Assembly (NCBI RefSeq): GCF_932526225.1
Contig: NC_064036.1
Location: 3,907,501-3,971,500, forward strand
Reading direction: 5' to 3'
DNA from: Nematostella vectensis
Taxonomy: Eukaryota; Cnidaria; Anthozoa; Actiniaria; Edwardsiidae
DNA: 64,000 bases
The position numbers and the translations under genes are program-made. Below the pieces are notes generated by a model. It had not been told where the DNA came from, made no database searches, and worked only from the letters and a program-made list of their open reading frames with translations. Below are positions 24,901-35,202 of the stretch, one piece after another (position 1 is the first letter of the stretch; each line of letters starts with the position of its first letter).

Positions 24901-26205
24901 CTAAGTACAGTATAGCATTTTTTCAATACGATAGCCTGGCAACAAATTCTCTGACAATTGCTATCCAAGCAGATTAGCACAATGTTTGGCCAACATATAG
25001 ATAAATACAAGAATACAAGGTAATTCATAGATGGTGAGGAATGGAAAGGGATCTCAGGGTTTACACAACCTAAATGCAAGGTTAAAGGATACCATATCCA
25101 AATCTGATTACATCTCCTGGTGCCAGACGGACAGCGGCATTCTGTACTCTCATCTCGTTGACATACGTCCCATGCCCTGAGTTAAGATCTTCCAACACAT
25201 AACAGCCTTGTCCTTCATCATACATCAATCTTGCATGCTGGCGCTCGATGCTTGGAAACTAGTAGAAAAGGGAGAAAACATGCATTTAGCGTAACCAAGA
25301 AAAAAATGTGTGCAAAAATGACCTTAGCAACTGGCAAAAACGTACTTAGGTTTATACTGATATAGAAATAAACAAAAAAGTTAAAATACTCAATTCACTT
25401 GTACCTTTGATCAAGAGCATGAAAAACATGAGTATACGTACTGTTAAATACAATATGAGAAAAATGTAACAGCGATAAACTGCATCAATCTGAGTTGTAT
25501 TTCAAAGAACACTGAATCTTTAACATTTATTATGGATTAATGAGGTGCAACAGCAAAAGCTTCAGGATCCTTTCTAATAACAAACAGTCCCAGCTTACGA
25601 AAAAATTGTGGTCAACTTTATAAATATATATTCTATTATTAAACATAAACACATCTTAGAAAAATCTTGCTTTTCAAATTAGTACAGGCTTCACATTATT
25701 TCAACAACAATGGAATTTCACAGGAACAACACTCTACCAAACAAATAGACAAAAGATGTCAGTAAGCATGACTGAGAATCTAAATGTAAGAAACACTACT
25801 TAACAATTATACCCTAGACAACCCCTATACTGCATTAATCTAATATACTAACGACAAGATTTCCGATATATACTTCTCTTGATAAGAAAAGGCCTTAGTG
25901 CTTTGATGTACGATTATTTTGTTTTGAAGACGAGAGCCGTCAATTTGTTAGGATTTGTTGTGATAACTTTGTTGTTGCCGTAGGCTGCATAAAGGTTTTC
26001 AGGGTTTTCCAAAACGTTAAGAGAATTATCATAAAAATTTCTAAATATGATCAAGCTTAAAGACATTCATAAAGGTTTATATAGGATAATCAATTACTAA
26101 TCTTACTTGTAATACGATGTCGTTGCCTTCTCTGCCGACCGTAGTGACAGGATAACGAAGTTGGTAGACGGATCCGCCATCTTTCGATCTTAGCTGGGCT
26201 TTCAT
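3908..26205 (-). CDS. FHAD1: FHAD1-like protein: N-terminal FHA domain plus long coiled coil
   Basis: Thirty-five exons joined with matching phases give 1,660 codons without a stop. Minus-strand order: 26205-26107, 25258-25093, 24206-23962, 23821-23734, 23336-23269, 22965-22826, 22522-22327, 21893-21591, 21463-21386, 20424-20320, 19745-19059, 17751-17644, 17549-17382, 17047-16979, 16887-16789, 15489-15390, 14437-14362, 14150-13910, 13236-13126, 12852-12733, 12036-11919, 10950-10755, 10189-10015, 9675-9451, 9043-8905, 8586-8462, 7270-7166, 6931-6812, 6513-6413, 6338-6287, 6169-6083, 5712-5632, 4986-4915, 4709-4641, 3958-3908. Residues 1-90 are an FHA domain (VGREGNDIVL, FPSIERQHARL, LEDLNSGHGTYVNEM), a phosphothreonine-binding fold. 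Almost all the rest is heptad-rich coiled coil. Exon 11 (229 codons) is a low-complexity insertion and exon 22 a basic SPRK-rich segment. Vertebrate FHAD1 shares this plan and is associated with ciliated or testis cells. Exact ends of exons 8 and 9 are the least certain. Confidence 0.88.
4250..4620. other. FHAD1 intron with a gene-like but unsupported open frame
   Basis: Intron DNA between exons 35 and 34. It has a G-run block (about 4318-4370) and a CTCCCGC/GCGGGAG inverted pair near 4530-4610, possibly a small decayed element. Nothing coding is supported apart from exon 34 itself. Confidence 0.35.
5100..5470. repeat. Minisatellite, about 41-bp unit
   Basis: About nine imperfect copies of a unit containing GGATTCATGAGTCAAGGGC and TAGACCAATCATAGCGCACA, inside the FHAD1 intron between exons 33 and 32. 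The copy at about 5250 carries a short insertion. CCAATCA (CCAAT-box-like) recurs in most units, which may be coincidence. Confidence 0.85.
5975..6085. repeat. Short tandem repeat at FHAD1 exon 31 donor
   Basis: Two to three units of about 48 bp (TTTCTCTCTCGTAAGCACA, CCTTTTAACTCA) end at the exon 31 donor, which reads GTTAAC. The units resemble the sequence just inside this intron. Confidence 0.6.
7350..7503. mobile_element. Possible small inverted-repeat element in FHAD1 intron
   Basis: GGATCTAG near 7358 and CTAGATCC near 7492-7499 are inverted. They enclose complementary-looking blocks (AAAGGGGGGTTTG versus CAAACCCCCTAA). This fits a foldback or hAT-like MITE. No target duplication could be confirmed. 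Confidence 0.45.
8380..8485. repeat. Tandem copies of FHAD1 exon 26 end and donor
   Basis: CTCTGCGTGTATCTG, the 3' end of exon 26 read on the plus strand, recurs three times between about 8383 and 8480. The copies are separated by G-runs and by sequence resembling the donor (CATACCTCTGCG at the real site, CATATCTCTGCG in a copy). This is a short exon-junction-derived repeat. Confidence 0.65.
9187..9258. repeat. Hairpin of a dispersed repeat
   Basis: AGTTTCGCTGACGTTTCAAG and GCGTTAGCCCTTC are followed, after a short loop, by GAAGGGCTAATG and CGAAACGTCAGCGAAACT. This makes a nearly perfect stem of about 32 bp. Sequences of this GACGTTTCGAGCGTTAGCCC type are common hairpin repeats in invertebrate genomes (from memory). 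It lies in an FHAD1 intron. Confidence 0.75.
9725..10030. repeat. Degenerate tandem repeat seeded by FHAD1 exon 23 donor
   Basis: Four to five diverged copies of a 60-75 bp unit. Each holds a variant of ATACCTTGTCCTGGAGTTGAATA followed by ACCATGCCCGCTCTATAT. The last copy is the real exon 23 end and donor (minus strand AGGACAAG|GTATCC). Confidence 0.65.
10254..10385. mobile_element. hAT-like MITE, copy 1
   Basis: Terminal inverted repeats are GGGCGTAGCCA and TGGCTACGCCC. The interior, including AATACAGTAAATTTTAGGGACAT and AAAAATGCCTTACAAGGG, is shared with the copy at 35203-35356. GGGGCGTAGC termini are typical of hAT-derived MITEs. It sits in an FHAD1 intron. Confidence 0.8.
12055..12672. 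repeat. Tandem duplication, about 310-bp unit
   Basis: Two diverged copies (about 12055-12365 and 12378-12672) share GGTTCAACAAGCACAAAG, CCTGGTCGT, GAATTGGATTGC, a C-run, ACAAAATGTGTTCGCTGTG and TGACGTCATAAA in the same order. It lies in the FHAD1 intron between exons 21 and 20. Open frames across it have no coding character. Confidence 0.8.
13330..13930. repeat. Minisatellite copied from FHAD1 exon 18 end and donor
   Basis: About eighteen copies of a unit near 31 bp (GTGACACACCGTGACATACC, TGCTGTAGTTG). The last unit overlaps the real 3' end of exon 18 and its donor (minus strand CAACTACAGCAG|GTATGTCAC). The unit therefore equals the final coding bases of the exon plus the first intron bases. 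Many units retain a donor-like CAG|GTATGTC. Confidence 0.85.
14840..15243. mobile_element. Foldback MITE with long terminal inverted repeats
   Basis: The ends are AACCTAAAAGTAATTGCAAC and its exact reverse complement. The arms continue to pair imperfectly for most of the 400 bp (for example GTTCTCTTGAGGGAACATC against GATGTTCCCCCAAGAGAAC). There is a C-run in the left arm. It lies in the FHAD1 intron between exons 17 and 16. Confidence 0.85.
15620..16800. repeat. Minisatellite copied from FHAD1 exon 15 end and donor
   Basis: About 35 units of 30-35 bp built on GTGTATTCTCACTTGGATC, TAGTTCAGTGAATC. The last unit runs into exon 15 (minus strand CACGATTCCTTGCATTGGATCAAG in two parts: CACGATTCC.. 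and GGATCAAG|GTGAGAATAC). The repeat is therefore the exon end plus donor. Longer blocks of about 345 bp are themselves duplicated (variants at 16188 and 16533, 16266 and 16611, 16321 and 16667). Confidence 0.9.
17755..18410. repeat. Minisatellite copied from FHAD1 exon 12 acceptor
   Basis: About thirteen units of 45-50 bp (AACACAAGTAATGAAATGATC, AGCACAAACTAACGGTCACC in two parts). The first unit begins with the real exon 12 start and acceptor (plus strand GGTCACTCTAGAACACAAGC). Each unit thus repeats an AG acceptor context on the minus strand. Confidence 0.85.
18411..19058. other. FHAD1 intron remainder
   Basis: Intron DNA between the exon 12 acceptor array and exon 11. A GC-rich patch (CGCGCTCGCACGGAGCGCG near 18405) and C-runs occur. 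No exon was found. Confidence 0.4.
20425..21385. other. FHAD1 intron, no gene seen
   Basis: Intron between exons 10 and 9. It contains a weak inverted-repeat-like block near 21120-21300 with C and G runs. The 95-codon open frame there has no coding character. Confidence 0.4.
24571..24721. mobile_element. Small repeat element (family shared with 50136)
   Basis: CATAGCAGGGGGTGGGGCAC, TGGGGGCATG and CCCCCCAATA recur in nearly the same order near 50136-50225. The ends (ATAGCAGG and CCTGCTAC) form a short imperfect inverted repeat. This fits a MITE lying in the FHAD1 intron between exons 3 and 2. Confidence 0.6.
25260..26106. other. FHAD1 first intron
   Basis: AT-rich intron separating the two exons that share the FHA domain. 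No repeat or additional exon is evident. Confidence 0.5.
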
Positions 26206-26368
26206 TCTTGTTCTGCTATCTTACATGCCCAACCATCCACAGTTATATGTTTCGGACCATAGTCCGAATGTTCGATAGTCTTCTAATTGCTAGAATTACA
26301 AAGTAACGTGTGTTTTGTGTTCATTCCAAGATGGTGGAATCGCGGAATTAAATATCCGTGTTCGTTTA

Positions 26369-26382
26369 GTTGCTAAGGCAAC
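26369..26382. promoter_or_regulatory. X-box (RFX-type palindrome) upstream of FHAD1
   Basis: GTTGCTAAGGCAAC is a 14-bp near-perfect palindrome matching the RFX X-box consensus (two GTTGC half-sites with a short spacer). It lies 164 bp upstream of the FHAD1 ATG. RFX factors drive ciliary genes in animals, so this fits the predicted ciliary role. Function is inferred. Confidence 0.7.
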
Positions 26383-26959
26383 CATAAGAGTAGTGCCCAG
26401 TTCTAGGTCTGGCGCGAAGTCTATTTTTGTCGTAATTCGGTAAAGTAAAACCTACCCTTATATTTCCTTTTTTTATTTTTTGGACTTTGCTATATATATG
26501 CCAAGGTTTCCTAATTCGACTTGAGAGATTTTGGCTTATATTCGGTCAAAATTATGTTGCTGTTTGGTATTATATGATTTGTAGCCTGTTGTCTATGGTC
26601 TTTGTGGTGTGGCTCTAAAAGAGGGAAAGTATAGGACAAGTCTTGGGCAACAAGCGAGGTTTATGTTAATATTCAGGTGTGCATTTTATTTAATATACAA
26701 TTCTCTACAGTGACAATAAACCGCATCAAACGAGTTTCTTTACATATCCAATCTATCACTGCTCGTGGACGCAAACCACAGGATTTGTTGGGGGGGGGGG
26801 GGCAGTCATATGTATCATATGAAAAAAAGGATAGGTCCTTCAATGACCACTTTTAGGTGAAAGGGGGGGTTGCGCGCATATTCTCCGCATCCCCTGGGTA
26901 CGCGCCGGCAATCGTCAAAATAAGTGGGGCCATCATCTCCCCCACCCCCACCCCTATCG

Positions 26960-27275
26960 TGCGCTGCGTGCATATAGTTTAGGTAGACCATCATGCGTTG
27001 CGATCCTAGTAGTTCAGGTAGACCATCAAACGTTGCAATCCTAGTAGTTCAGGTAGACCATCATGCGTTGCGATCCTAGTAGTTTAGATAGACCATCATG
27101 CGTTGCGATCCCAGTAGTTCAGGTAGACAATCATGCGTTGCGCTCTTGGAAAGTTGAGTAGACCATAAGGCGTTGGGCCCTTAGTAGTTCGGAACCATCA
27201 TGCGTTGCGCTCCTGGAAAGTTGAGTAGACCATAAGGCGTTGGGTCATCATGCGTTGCGAGCCTAGTTGTTTGGA
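26960..27275. repeat. Minisatellite, about 38-40-bp unit
   Basis: Seven or eight copies of a unit with TAGTTCAGGTAGACCATCA and TGCGTTGCGATCC, becoming more diverged toward 27270. It is intergenic, just downstream of the PAN/fibrinogen-like gene. Confidence 0.8.
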
Positions 27276-27339
27276 TTGGTCGCGTCTCTCTTTCCCGATT
27301 AAACATGCCATATTCAAGATATGAATATTATTAACTCGT

Positions 27340-30300
27340 TCACTGGATAAGTATGTAACCGAACGCCTTCTGAGACACATCCCCGAGATCACCGCCATTA
27401 CGAGCCTCGTTTCCACAAGAATTGTTCTTATCCATACCGTAGAAGTCCCCGGATGTACCAAAGCCTAGCCGAGAGTTGGACGTGCCATTGCATGCGTTCT
27501 TAAAGCCGATAATACCGATGCGAGTAGATGCCGCTGTTGGTAGTTGGGAGTCGTAGAGGTTGAAGCCTTGTAGCGTGCAGCCGGTCTGAAAAAAAAACAA
27601 TAGAATGAAAGCATTTACCGTAATTGCTCGAATAAGCGCCTCCCCCGATTAAACGCCTAGCGAACGAAAAAGAAAAAAAGAACGCTAGAAAAGAAGCCAT
27701 ACGCGATAAAAGGGTAATGAAAACTGGCAGTATTATCCGCTTTATTCATCACACGATTTTGAAAGTGGTTTGCGAGCACAAGGCAACTATTACACGCTTA
27801 CTTGTAAAGAAGATGAATCGAGAAGCCTTTTCCATTTCTCCACAGGCAACCCGGTAAGAATCTTCTGTCCACTTTTGATGACGTCATACAGGGATGATGC
27901 GGTGTGGTCTACCCTTGTCCAGCGCGTGATTGCGTTGTTCGTCATTCCAAGGCACAGCGCATTGAACGGCGTTCCCCAGTATGTTGACAGCTTGGTCTCC
28001 CGCTTATCCAAACTTAGTCCGTCGTTTTCATTGTAAACTTGCTTGCTTGTCCACAAAGGGGAGTTGTACGTAAACGTTTGCTACCGAGTGACAAATGTAT
28101 TGTTATTATTGATAGAAAGGTAATTGAACGCAGGTTATACAACTTTAAGAACCATTAGTTTTTAAGAAAGCCCATTTTGTATTTCAATACAATTTGGCCG
28201 TAAAAAAATAATTAAAATGAATATTTATTATTATTTATTACCACCCCTGTTAGCACAACATCTTCTGACAATCTTCAACAAGCTCTATTATTTCTCGAGT
28301 ATTTTCTAGTCGGCAAAGGGGGGGAGGGGGGGGGGGACGAGGGGAAATACCTTTCTGGTTGAGGCACGATTAACTCACCATTGAGCCGTCTATTTTCATG
28401 ACCAGCGTCCATCCTCCCCCTCCACATCCGGGGATGTCCTCCATGTGACAGTAAACACGTGTACGCGTGGATCTGGGCGGCAACTTGATATCGTACGCGC
28501 CATTCGCGGTCGCCCTGTGTCAAAATTTGACGCGTACGTTTATTTCTAGCAAAGTCCAAAGTCGTGGCTAGTCTGAGAAGCCACTCGCTCGAAGGCGAAC
28601 ATGAGCGGTTACCAAGCAAGCTAATTCATGGCAAAAACTCGTTCCAAAACAATTAGCAACGATATCGGGGATATAACATGTTTATCGTGAAAGGTTATGC
28701 TGTAGAAGACAAAGAAACAGTTGGCAAATGATAGGCATTTTCAATAACTCACCCGTCCGTGTTGTAAGCGTCACGGCACGATCGAGGTAAGTATCGACTG
28801 CCTGGATCTACAACAAGCATAAGAAGACTTATATATTATAACGGGTACCCTGTGGTTAAATTCATAAATCATGATTCCACTATCACGGGCTGGTTTAGAG
28901 GTATAAATGGTTTCTCTGACTAATCTTTCAGTCATGCTATTTGAGAAGATGTGTGTGAGAAAAAGCAATAAAACTGGCGGGAAACCGGTAGAACTAACCC
29001 GTGCTTGGTGAGCAGGCGGTCTGCCCTGGGCAGCGGCAATCACATTGGTGGTCGGGATGGACATAATTCAGTGTTTTGTTCTTGGTTATAGGCTGTGGCG
29101 TGAAAAGATAGGAGAAATACTTAGATCGCGATCTCGAATGAAAGTTGTATAAGAATATAAATAGTAATGAATAGGACAATGGTAAATGCGATAAAAGGTG
29201 TGCACATATGTAAGTATTTTTTTAAATAAAAAAATGAGATAAATGACGGGAATCGATCTCCCTACTTGCGGCTCGGATGCTTAAGTACGATAGGTCGCAA
29301 GATTCGCCATGGGATCAAAGGCTTTTCGCAATTGAGGACTCACGAACATGGACTCCTTTAGGATCGAAACCGGAATTAATTTTGTGGTGGAAGGAGAACC
29401 GGAGAACTAGGATGAAACCCCCCGAAGCAAGGGCGAGAACCAAAACAAACTCACGTTGGAACCGGAACCGGAACCGGAATCGAACCCGAAACCCCTGCAC
29501 CACCTAAGTCCAGAAATATATTCTTACTTGCTGCTGTTGACGGTGGCATATGATGAACTTTGTGTTGGCATTTCTGATTGGCTGCGCTCTGGTGACGCGC
29601 GGTGCATCATGGGCCACGGATAGGTTTAACTACCCACATGCATCATATATATCGATTAAAACTGATTTGAAAATTTTTCGACAAATTGGCTTCTAGCCAG
29701 ATGTGGGCTCATAGAATTAAGCGCTTTTTCGAATAAATTCAATTTTAAGCCGGTTTGTTTTTCAGGGATATTTATGTTTGTATCTGTGGATAATTGCGAC
29801 AGGTTTTTGAAATGTCGGCTCATCATTCGATAACGGTGATAGCAGACCTGTCCGAGAGAACAAATAGAACCAGAACCTTATATTGCATTCACGTTAATCT
29901 ATAAATCCATTAGATCTTTTATTTCTTAAGATTAATCGACTGTTCTGAAAATGAAAGGCAACTTCAAACATTTGGTGAAGCTAGTTCGCAGAGAAACCGA
30001 ACTTTATTGAGAACTGCAAAACAACAGCTAAATGTGCAGGCAGTTTTGACTCAGTCCTTTCGGTGAACAAAGTAATTATCTATAATAAGTATGAGAAAGT
30101 ATAATAAAATATATATCAATTTAAAATAAGAGAATCTTACTCTGAGTTGGTGGAATACGACATCTTTGCTGTGTCTTAGCATAAATTCGCCATCGGTGTT
30201 ACGGCGTAACCCATGGTCATTCAACTCGCACACCCCAGAAACACGATCAAAATTGTACGAGACGCATTTGGTCATATCTTGACAGAGCATTGTACACTGG

Positions 30301-30443
30301 ATCCATTCTCGACGAGAGCTATAGCTCTCTAATACATGTCCTGGTAAATACCGGTCCATCAGGGTGAAACCAGTGAAACCATTTACTCGTTCCCAAATAA
30401 CCAGTACCAAGACGACGATTCCAAGCAATATTTTAATATGCAT
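27340..30443 (-). CDS. Secreted PAN/apple plus fibrinogen-like domain protein
   Basis: Six exons: 30443-30141, 29092-28999, 28807-28753, 28514-28379, 28080-27802 and 27585-27340. All phases agree; 370 aa. The N-terminus MHIKILLGIVVLVLVIWERV is a signal peptide. Residues about 25-100 form a PAN/apple-type domain (CTMLCQDMTKCVSYNFD, GVCEL). A short cysteine-rich linker follows (CDCRCPGQTAC). The C-terminal two thirds resembles fibrinogen-related or intelectin-like domains: a CRDAYNTDG start, YCHMEDIPGCGGGGWTLVMK and IGIIGF near the end. Such PAN plus fibrinogen-like secreted proteins are numerous in anthozoans, where carbohydrate binding or matrix roles are supposed. The exact ligand is unknown. 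It is transcribed in the same direction as FHAD1 but appears independent. Confidence 0.8.
29093..30140. other. First intron of the PAN/fibrinogen-like gene
   Basis: A 1.05-kb intron. It holds a short GGAACC-type simple repeat (about 29456-29480) and a possible decoy exon near 29525-29575 with a GTAAGA donor. That decoy has no phase-compatible length and was not used. Confidence 0.5.
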
Positions 30444-33330
30444 TTTCGCTCTGGCAAGCTTAAGTCCTTTCGTGCAGGTTTTATCTTGCACCTCTTGTTT
30501 TTCTAATGTTCTTTCTAGCTATCTCTTCGTGATTAATAGTCGAGGCTATCGGTGGGCTGTCGTATTAAAAGCGTACAGTACAATAGGTAGATCCGGTTAT
30601 AATGGCGGGAAAATCGCACATCGCCGCTTTCGTCAGGTCTCTTCTAAGCTAACACTGATAATGGAAAGAAGACAAATATTTGAGTCTGCATGAAAATGAA
30701 ACCGCTACCATTGATTTTCTTTAGAGTATAATGCAGTTAAAAGGTTTAACTTGATTGCTTTCTTTTACCAAAATGAGGAATTATATGTAGTATAGTTACT
30801 CTATCTTCAAAAGAAATAAACGAAATATTTTTTCTTCTTACATTATGTAAAACAAATTTTTTTTCTTACTAGCAGTTTATTCGGTTTTCCTCTTTAATTA
30901 AAAGAGGTCGATTTGTGGGTTTTGTAAACTGCAGAACAGTTTAAAACGTTTTGGGCTTTCTCTTTAGATTTTATCTAATTAATAAAAGCATCTTTTGTGA
31001 AAAACCATCTAGAAAAACGTCATTTACTAAAAAAAATATATATTCATCATTGGAATAGTGTTTTTCAAGTACTACGGTACCGACTTTAGTTCCCCTGGCT
31101 GAAGGCTTGTCTGTTGAGGAGATTTACGAGTTCACATTTTCTACTTTCATTATTGCTTTTCACTGGTGATTGCTAATGAAGTTAGCACAGGTGGACAAAT
31201 CTGCCAAAGTATGGTAAATATATCTTTAGAACACTTCACTTGTGAGTCACGAATGCTCGACAAAAATCAGTAGACCAATGATTCATTTACTGACACACGA
31301 GAAGACTATGTTGGATGTAATAATTGCTACTTGAACTCACAAGTACAGAACCTTATATTCGTTCGTTGACTTAGAATGACAAAAAGCGACAAAAATTGGC
31401 TTTTAGTTTTTCTGTTTAAGTAATCAATTCGGCCATTGGTAAAATACATTTAGCAAAAGCTGTCTAAAGTGTAGTGTAATTGGACCATGTTTAAAAATCT
31501 CAGTGACTCAGCCACTTTATCACAATTAGGTTTCTGTTTCAAGTTACACGTTTTTTTTATAACAATGAAGCCCCCTTTGCGCACCGGGAGTTATTCCGCC
31601 TTTGCGCACCGTGAGTTATTCCGTCTTTGCGCATCATGAGTTATTCCGCCTTTGCGCACCGGGAGTTATTCCGTCTTTGCGCATCATGAGTTATTCCGCC
31701 TTTGCGCATCATGAGTTATTCCGCCTTTGCGCACCGGGAGTTATTCCGCCTTTGCGCACCGTGAAATATTCCGCCTTTGCGCACCGGGAGTTATTCCGTC
31801 TTTGCGCATCATGAGTTACTCCGTCTTTGCGCATCGTGAGTTATTCCGCCTTTGCGCACCGGGAGTTATTCCGCCTTTGCGCACCGGGAGTTATTCCGTC
31901 TTTGCGCATCATGAGTTATTCCGCCTTTGCGCACCGGGAGTTATTCCGCCTTTGTGCACCGTGAGTTATTCCGCCTTTGCGCACCGTGAGGTATTCCGCC
32001 TTTGCGCACCGTGAGTTATTTCGCCTTTGCGCGCCATGAGTTACTGAGCCTTTGCGCATCGTGATTAATACAGTAAGGTATTAAGCCTTTGCAAAACCGT
32101 GAGTTATCGAGTCTTTGCGCACCGTGAAGTATTGTCTTCGCGCACCGTGAAGTATTGAGACTTTGCGCACCGTGAGGTATTGAGCTTTTGTGGACATGGT
32201 GAGTTTTTAAGACCTTGTACACAATGAGCTTCGTTCTCTTTGGCTGAGGTTTTGAGCCGCGCCATGAGCTATTTAGCTAATGGGCATACAATTCCAAGTG
32301 AGATTATTCACACATATTATGAGCCTTATGTGAGGTGCAATTAGAGGAAAGTTGAAGTGAAATATTCCTTGAACAAACCCCTAACCATTCGAGAACAAAC
32401 ATTTTTAGATAATCAGGTGGAAAAAGTAAAAGGTGGGGGAAAGTACAAAACCTAAAGAATAAAAATTGTGTATTCGTCAAAACTAATTTGGTATTTGAAA
32501 ATAAACTAGCTTTCTTTGTTATGCTAATAAATAACTTTCTGCTTTGATATCACAAACTTATGAAACAGTTTTACGACCAAGAATAATCGAGTTCTAATCA
32601 AATCACATGCTCCGTCAAACCAGGGAAGTGTACACTTATATTAAACTCGTTCCAATAACGCAGCGGAAACAATCATTTCACTTTGTCAAAATCAAAAGTT
32701 AACAAACAAGTTCTGCCATAGAAACACACCTCATAAATTATTAACAAGTTGCATTCACTAAAACAATATATAGGGATCTGATAATAATAGTTATTAAATA
32801 TTGATAAAGCTTACAGGAGTGTTGTATTTATTTTCTTGTTAAAAAGGCGTTATTTTGACGTGTTTCATTCCGCTTCTAATAACGCGTCTTTTATTCTTGA
32901 AGTTTGGCCTTTCATGGTACCAAGAGGACTATTTTGAATACAAAAGATGGTACGTATATATTTGTCTTGTTTGCAGCAAAGAGAAGCAGCAGCAAAGTCT
33001 ATAAGTCTTTCAAGATACAATTAAGAGAAGAATCTAATAAAAGTCTGGTTTATTGAAAGTTAGGGCCTTAAATAAAATGATTCAGTTTAGGAGTAGTAAG
33101 CGGCCAAAAATTAACAAGATAAAATTAAGAGTAGGAGAATGTAATACAAGTCTCGTTTATTTAAAGTTTGGATCTTAGATCAAAGATATTCGTTTTTTCT
33201 GACACTATCAACAGTGTTAGATATGCGACAAAAATGCCATAAAAAGCCTCGCCAGCCAACACCTCCCAATTTCAACGCAGATGTGTTTACACTTTGATGC
33301 ATTTTTCAATTTTAGCTCCGGTTTTACTAG
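30444..33330. other. Intergenic region between divergent genes
   Basis: AT-rich DNA between the minus-strand PAN gene and the plus-strand channel pseudogene. It contains a 25-bp minisatellite (31570-32200). No exon with coding character was found. Promoters of both genes are expected here. The first coding exon of the channel gene, carrying its ATG, may also lie here unrecognised. Confidence 0.5.
31570..32205. repeat. Minisatellite, 25-bp unit
   Basis: About 25 copies of GAGTTATTCCGCCTTTGCGC plus ACCGG or ATCAT. The copies are near-identical between 31590 and 32030 and decay beyond. Because 25 is not divisible by 3, the open frames cycle through three different peptides. They are by-products, not genes. 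Confidence 0.9.
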
Positions 33331-34426
33331 ATAATTCTCATAATTCTTTGCTCTGTGGTCGCGTTTTCTACAAAAGGAAATGTTGGAACTGATGAACCCG
33401 GTGGAAATGGTGAGTATTGAGCTTGAATGGAAGGGGCAAAATCTAAAGCAAGAACTCTTGTTCAACTTCTGGTAACAGTGGAACCACAATACTGTATAAT
33501 GATGAAATTCGAGATAACAATAAACGTGCCCAGTCTAAGGCACAATTTGTTACAGTAAAATGTAAAATCTGTCGTTATCAGAGGAAATATTCGGATACTA
33601 AAACCCATGATGTTGTCCCATTGTATCGTATTTTGCTTTCTAAAATTTCTTATTTGATGTCCACCAGACCCCGTGCACGCCCCCGACTCTACTCCAGCCC
33701 TTGCAAGGCTTGCAGATAAGTTCTACGAAGAACGTTTTGAGAGGGTAGTTTCTTTGCCGGCCGATAAATCAATCATAAGACCATCATTATTACCATTTTA
33801 TAGCAAGATTCTACAGGAGGAATCTGAAGTCTCTTGTTACAAAAACTGTATCGTCAGAAAAGTAACATTCTTCCGACCGACAGAGGCCGGGGATTACCAG
33901 TTCGGATTGAGATGCAACGAAGCATGTATTTTGTCAATAAGCCAGGAGGGAAACTATACTAACTTGACTACCATCAACACTGCTAATTCGACGAATGGCC
34001 AGTCAATTCAGTGAGTTCTAGTACTACTATCATAATTTTGGAAGTCTTTTCTATTCGCTTTTGGTTTCTGGGACTTTAGCATCTGAATATTTGTAGTCCA
34101 TAGGTGAAATACATCGGCTTTATTCCATTTTTTGAAACATGTTGACATTTTTCGATATCATTTAACCCATTTTTTTACGCAAACTACCTTGTGCTCAAAT
34201 TCTAAAAACCGTTCATAACGCACAAATTCACAAAAGGCTTTTAAAAATGAAAACATTTGCTTTAAAAAGACTTCATCCGAATATTTCTTATGACGTAAAA
34301 CAAAGCCGTTAAAAAAGCACTGCGGGTCAGCATTTTTCGAAAAAAGCGTTGTTATTATACTAGGTTTATTATTATTTCTAGGGTCTCGGTCTCAAACTCA
34401 TCAGGGTTGCCTCTGCCAGGCCGCTC

Positions 34427-34862
34427 TGTCAATCCTGAATACGCGCACACCCCTATTCCCCCTTGGACAATCCTGAGTACGCGCACATCCCTATTCCCCC
34501 TTGGACAATCCTGGGTACGCGCACATTCCTATTCCCCCTTAGGAATCCTGGGTACGCGCACACCCCTATTCCCCCTTAGGAATCCTTGGTACGCACACAT
34601 CCCTATTCCCCCTTGGACAATCCTGGGTACGCGCACATCCCTATTCCCCCTTGGACAATCCTGGGTACGCGCACATCCCTATTCCCCCTTAGACAATCCT
34701 GGGTACGCGCACACCCCTATTCCCCCTTGGACAATCCTGGGTACGCGCACACCCCTAATCCCCCTTGGACAATCCTGGGTACGCGCACATCCCTATTCCC
34801 CCTTAGACAATCCTGGGTACGCGCGCATCCCTATTCCCCCTTAGACAATCCTGTGTACGCGC
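34427..34862. repeat. Minisatellite, 38-bp unit
   Basis: About eleven copies of GGGTACGCGCACATCCCTAT plus TCCCCCTTGGACAATCCT, with two shortened units (TTAGGAATCCT). It lies in the channel pseudogene intron between exons 2 and 3. The proline-rich open frames are artefacts of the repeat. Confidence 0.9.
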
Positions 34863-35202
34863 CTATGGCTTTTCGCAATCAATGTCTCTATGCTACCATG
34901 GATGAAGTGTGCTTATTGTTAGGCTAACAATAAAACGGGGTTCTGGCATGCGTTGAAGTGCACGTGCCGTCGATTTTGAAAATAGGATCAGATATGGTTA
35001 TTCTTTAATCCTCCGTCTATAAAACTTGACTTTTGATTTCAGCTGGACTAATTGGCTATTTGTGCAAGGTCTTCGAAAGTTTACCGAATCCACCATAAAA
35101 GTTGTTGGCTTGAAAAAAGCTGGGATAGGCCCTTCAAATCTCGCTGCTTTGGCCAAAACAAAGGAAGATGGTAAGTGTTACAGTAATACCATGAACATAA
35201 AC

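Larger units (their letters stand above)
26206..27339. other. FHAD1 promoter region and intergenic DNA
   Basis: The space between the FHAD1 start and the stop of the next minus-strand gene. The FHAD1-proximal part has an X-box and an AAGATGG element (26331). The distal part holds G-runs and a 40-bp tandem repeat. No gene was found. Confidence 0.5.

Noticed and set aside
29228..29300. tRNA-like GGAATCGATCTCCC motif
   Set aside because: No cloverleaf or matching acceptor stem can be drawn around it.
29525..29575. Possible small exon of the PAN/fibrinogen-like gene
   Set aside because: Its 46-base length would break the frame, whereas exon 1 joins the exon at 29092 directly in phase 0.
31602..32014. 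Repetitive 70-95 codon frames (VIPPL, SYSAFAH, LFRLCAP)
   Set aside because: A 25-bp repeat read through three frames in turn; no signal or domain.
34407..34927. Proline-rich 113-145 codon frames
   Set aside because: A 38-bp intron minisatellite.
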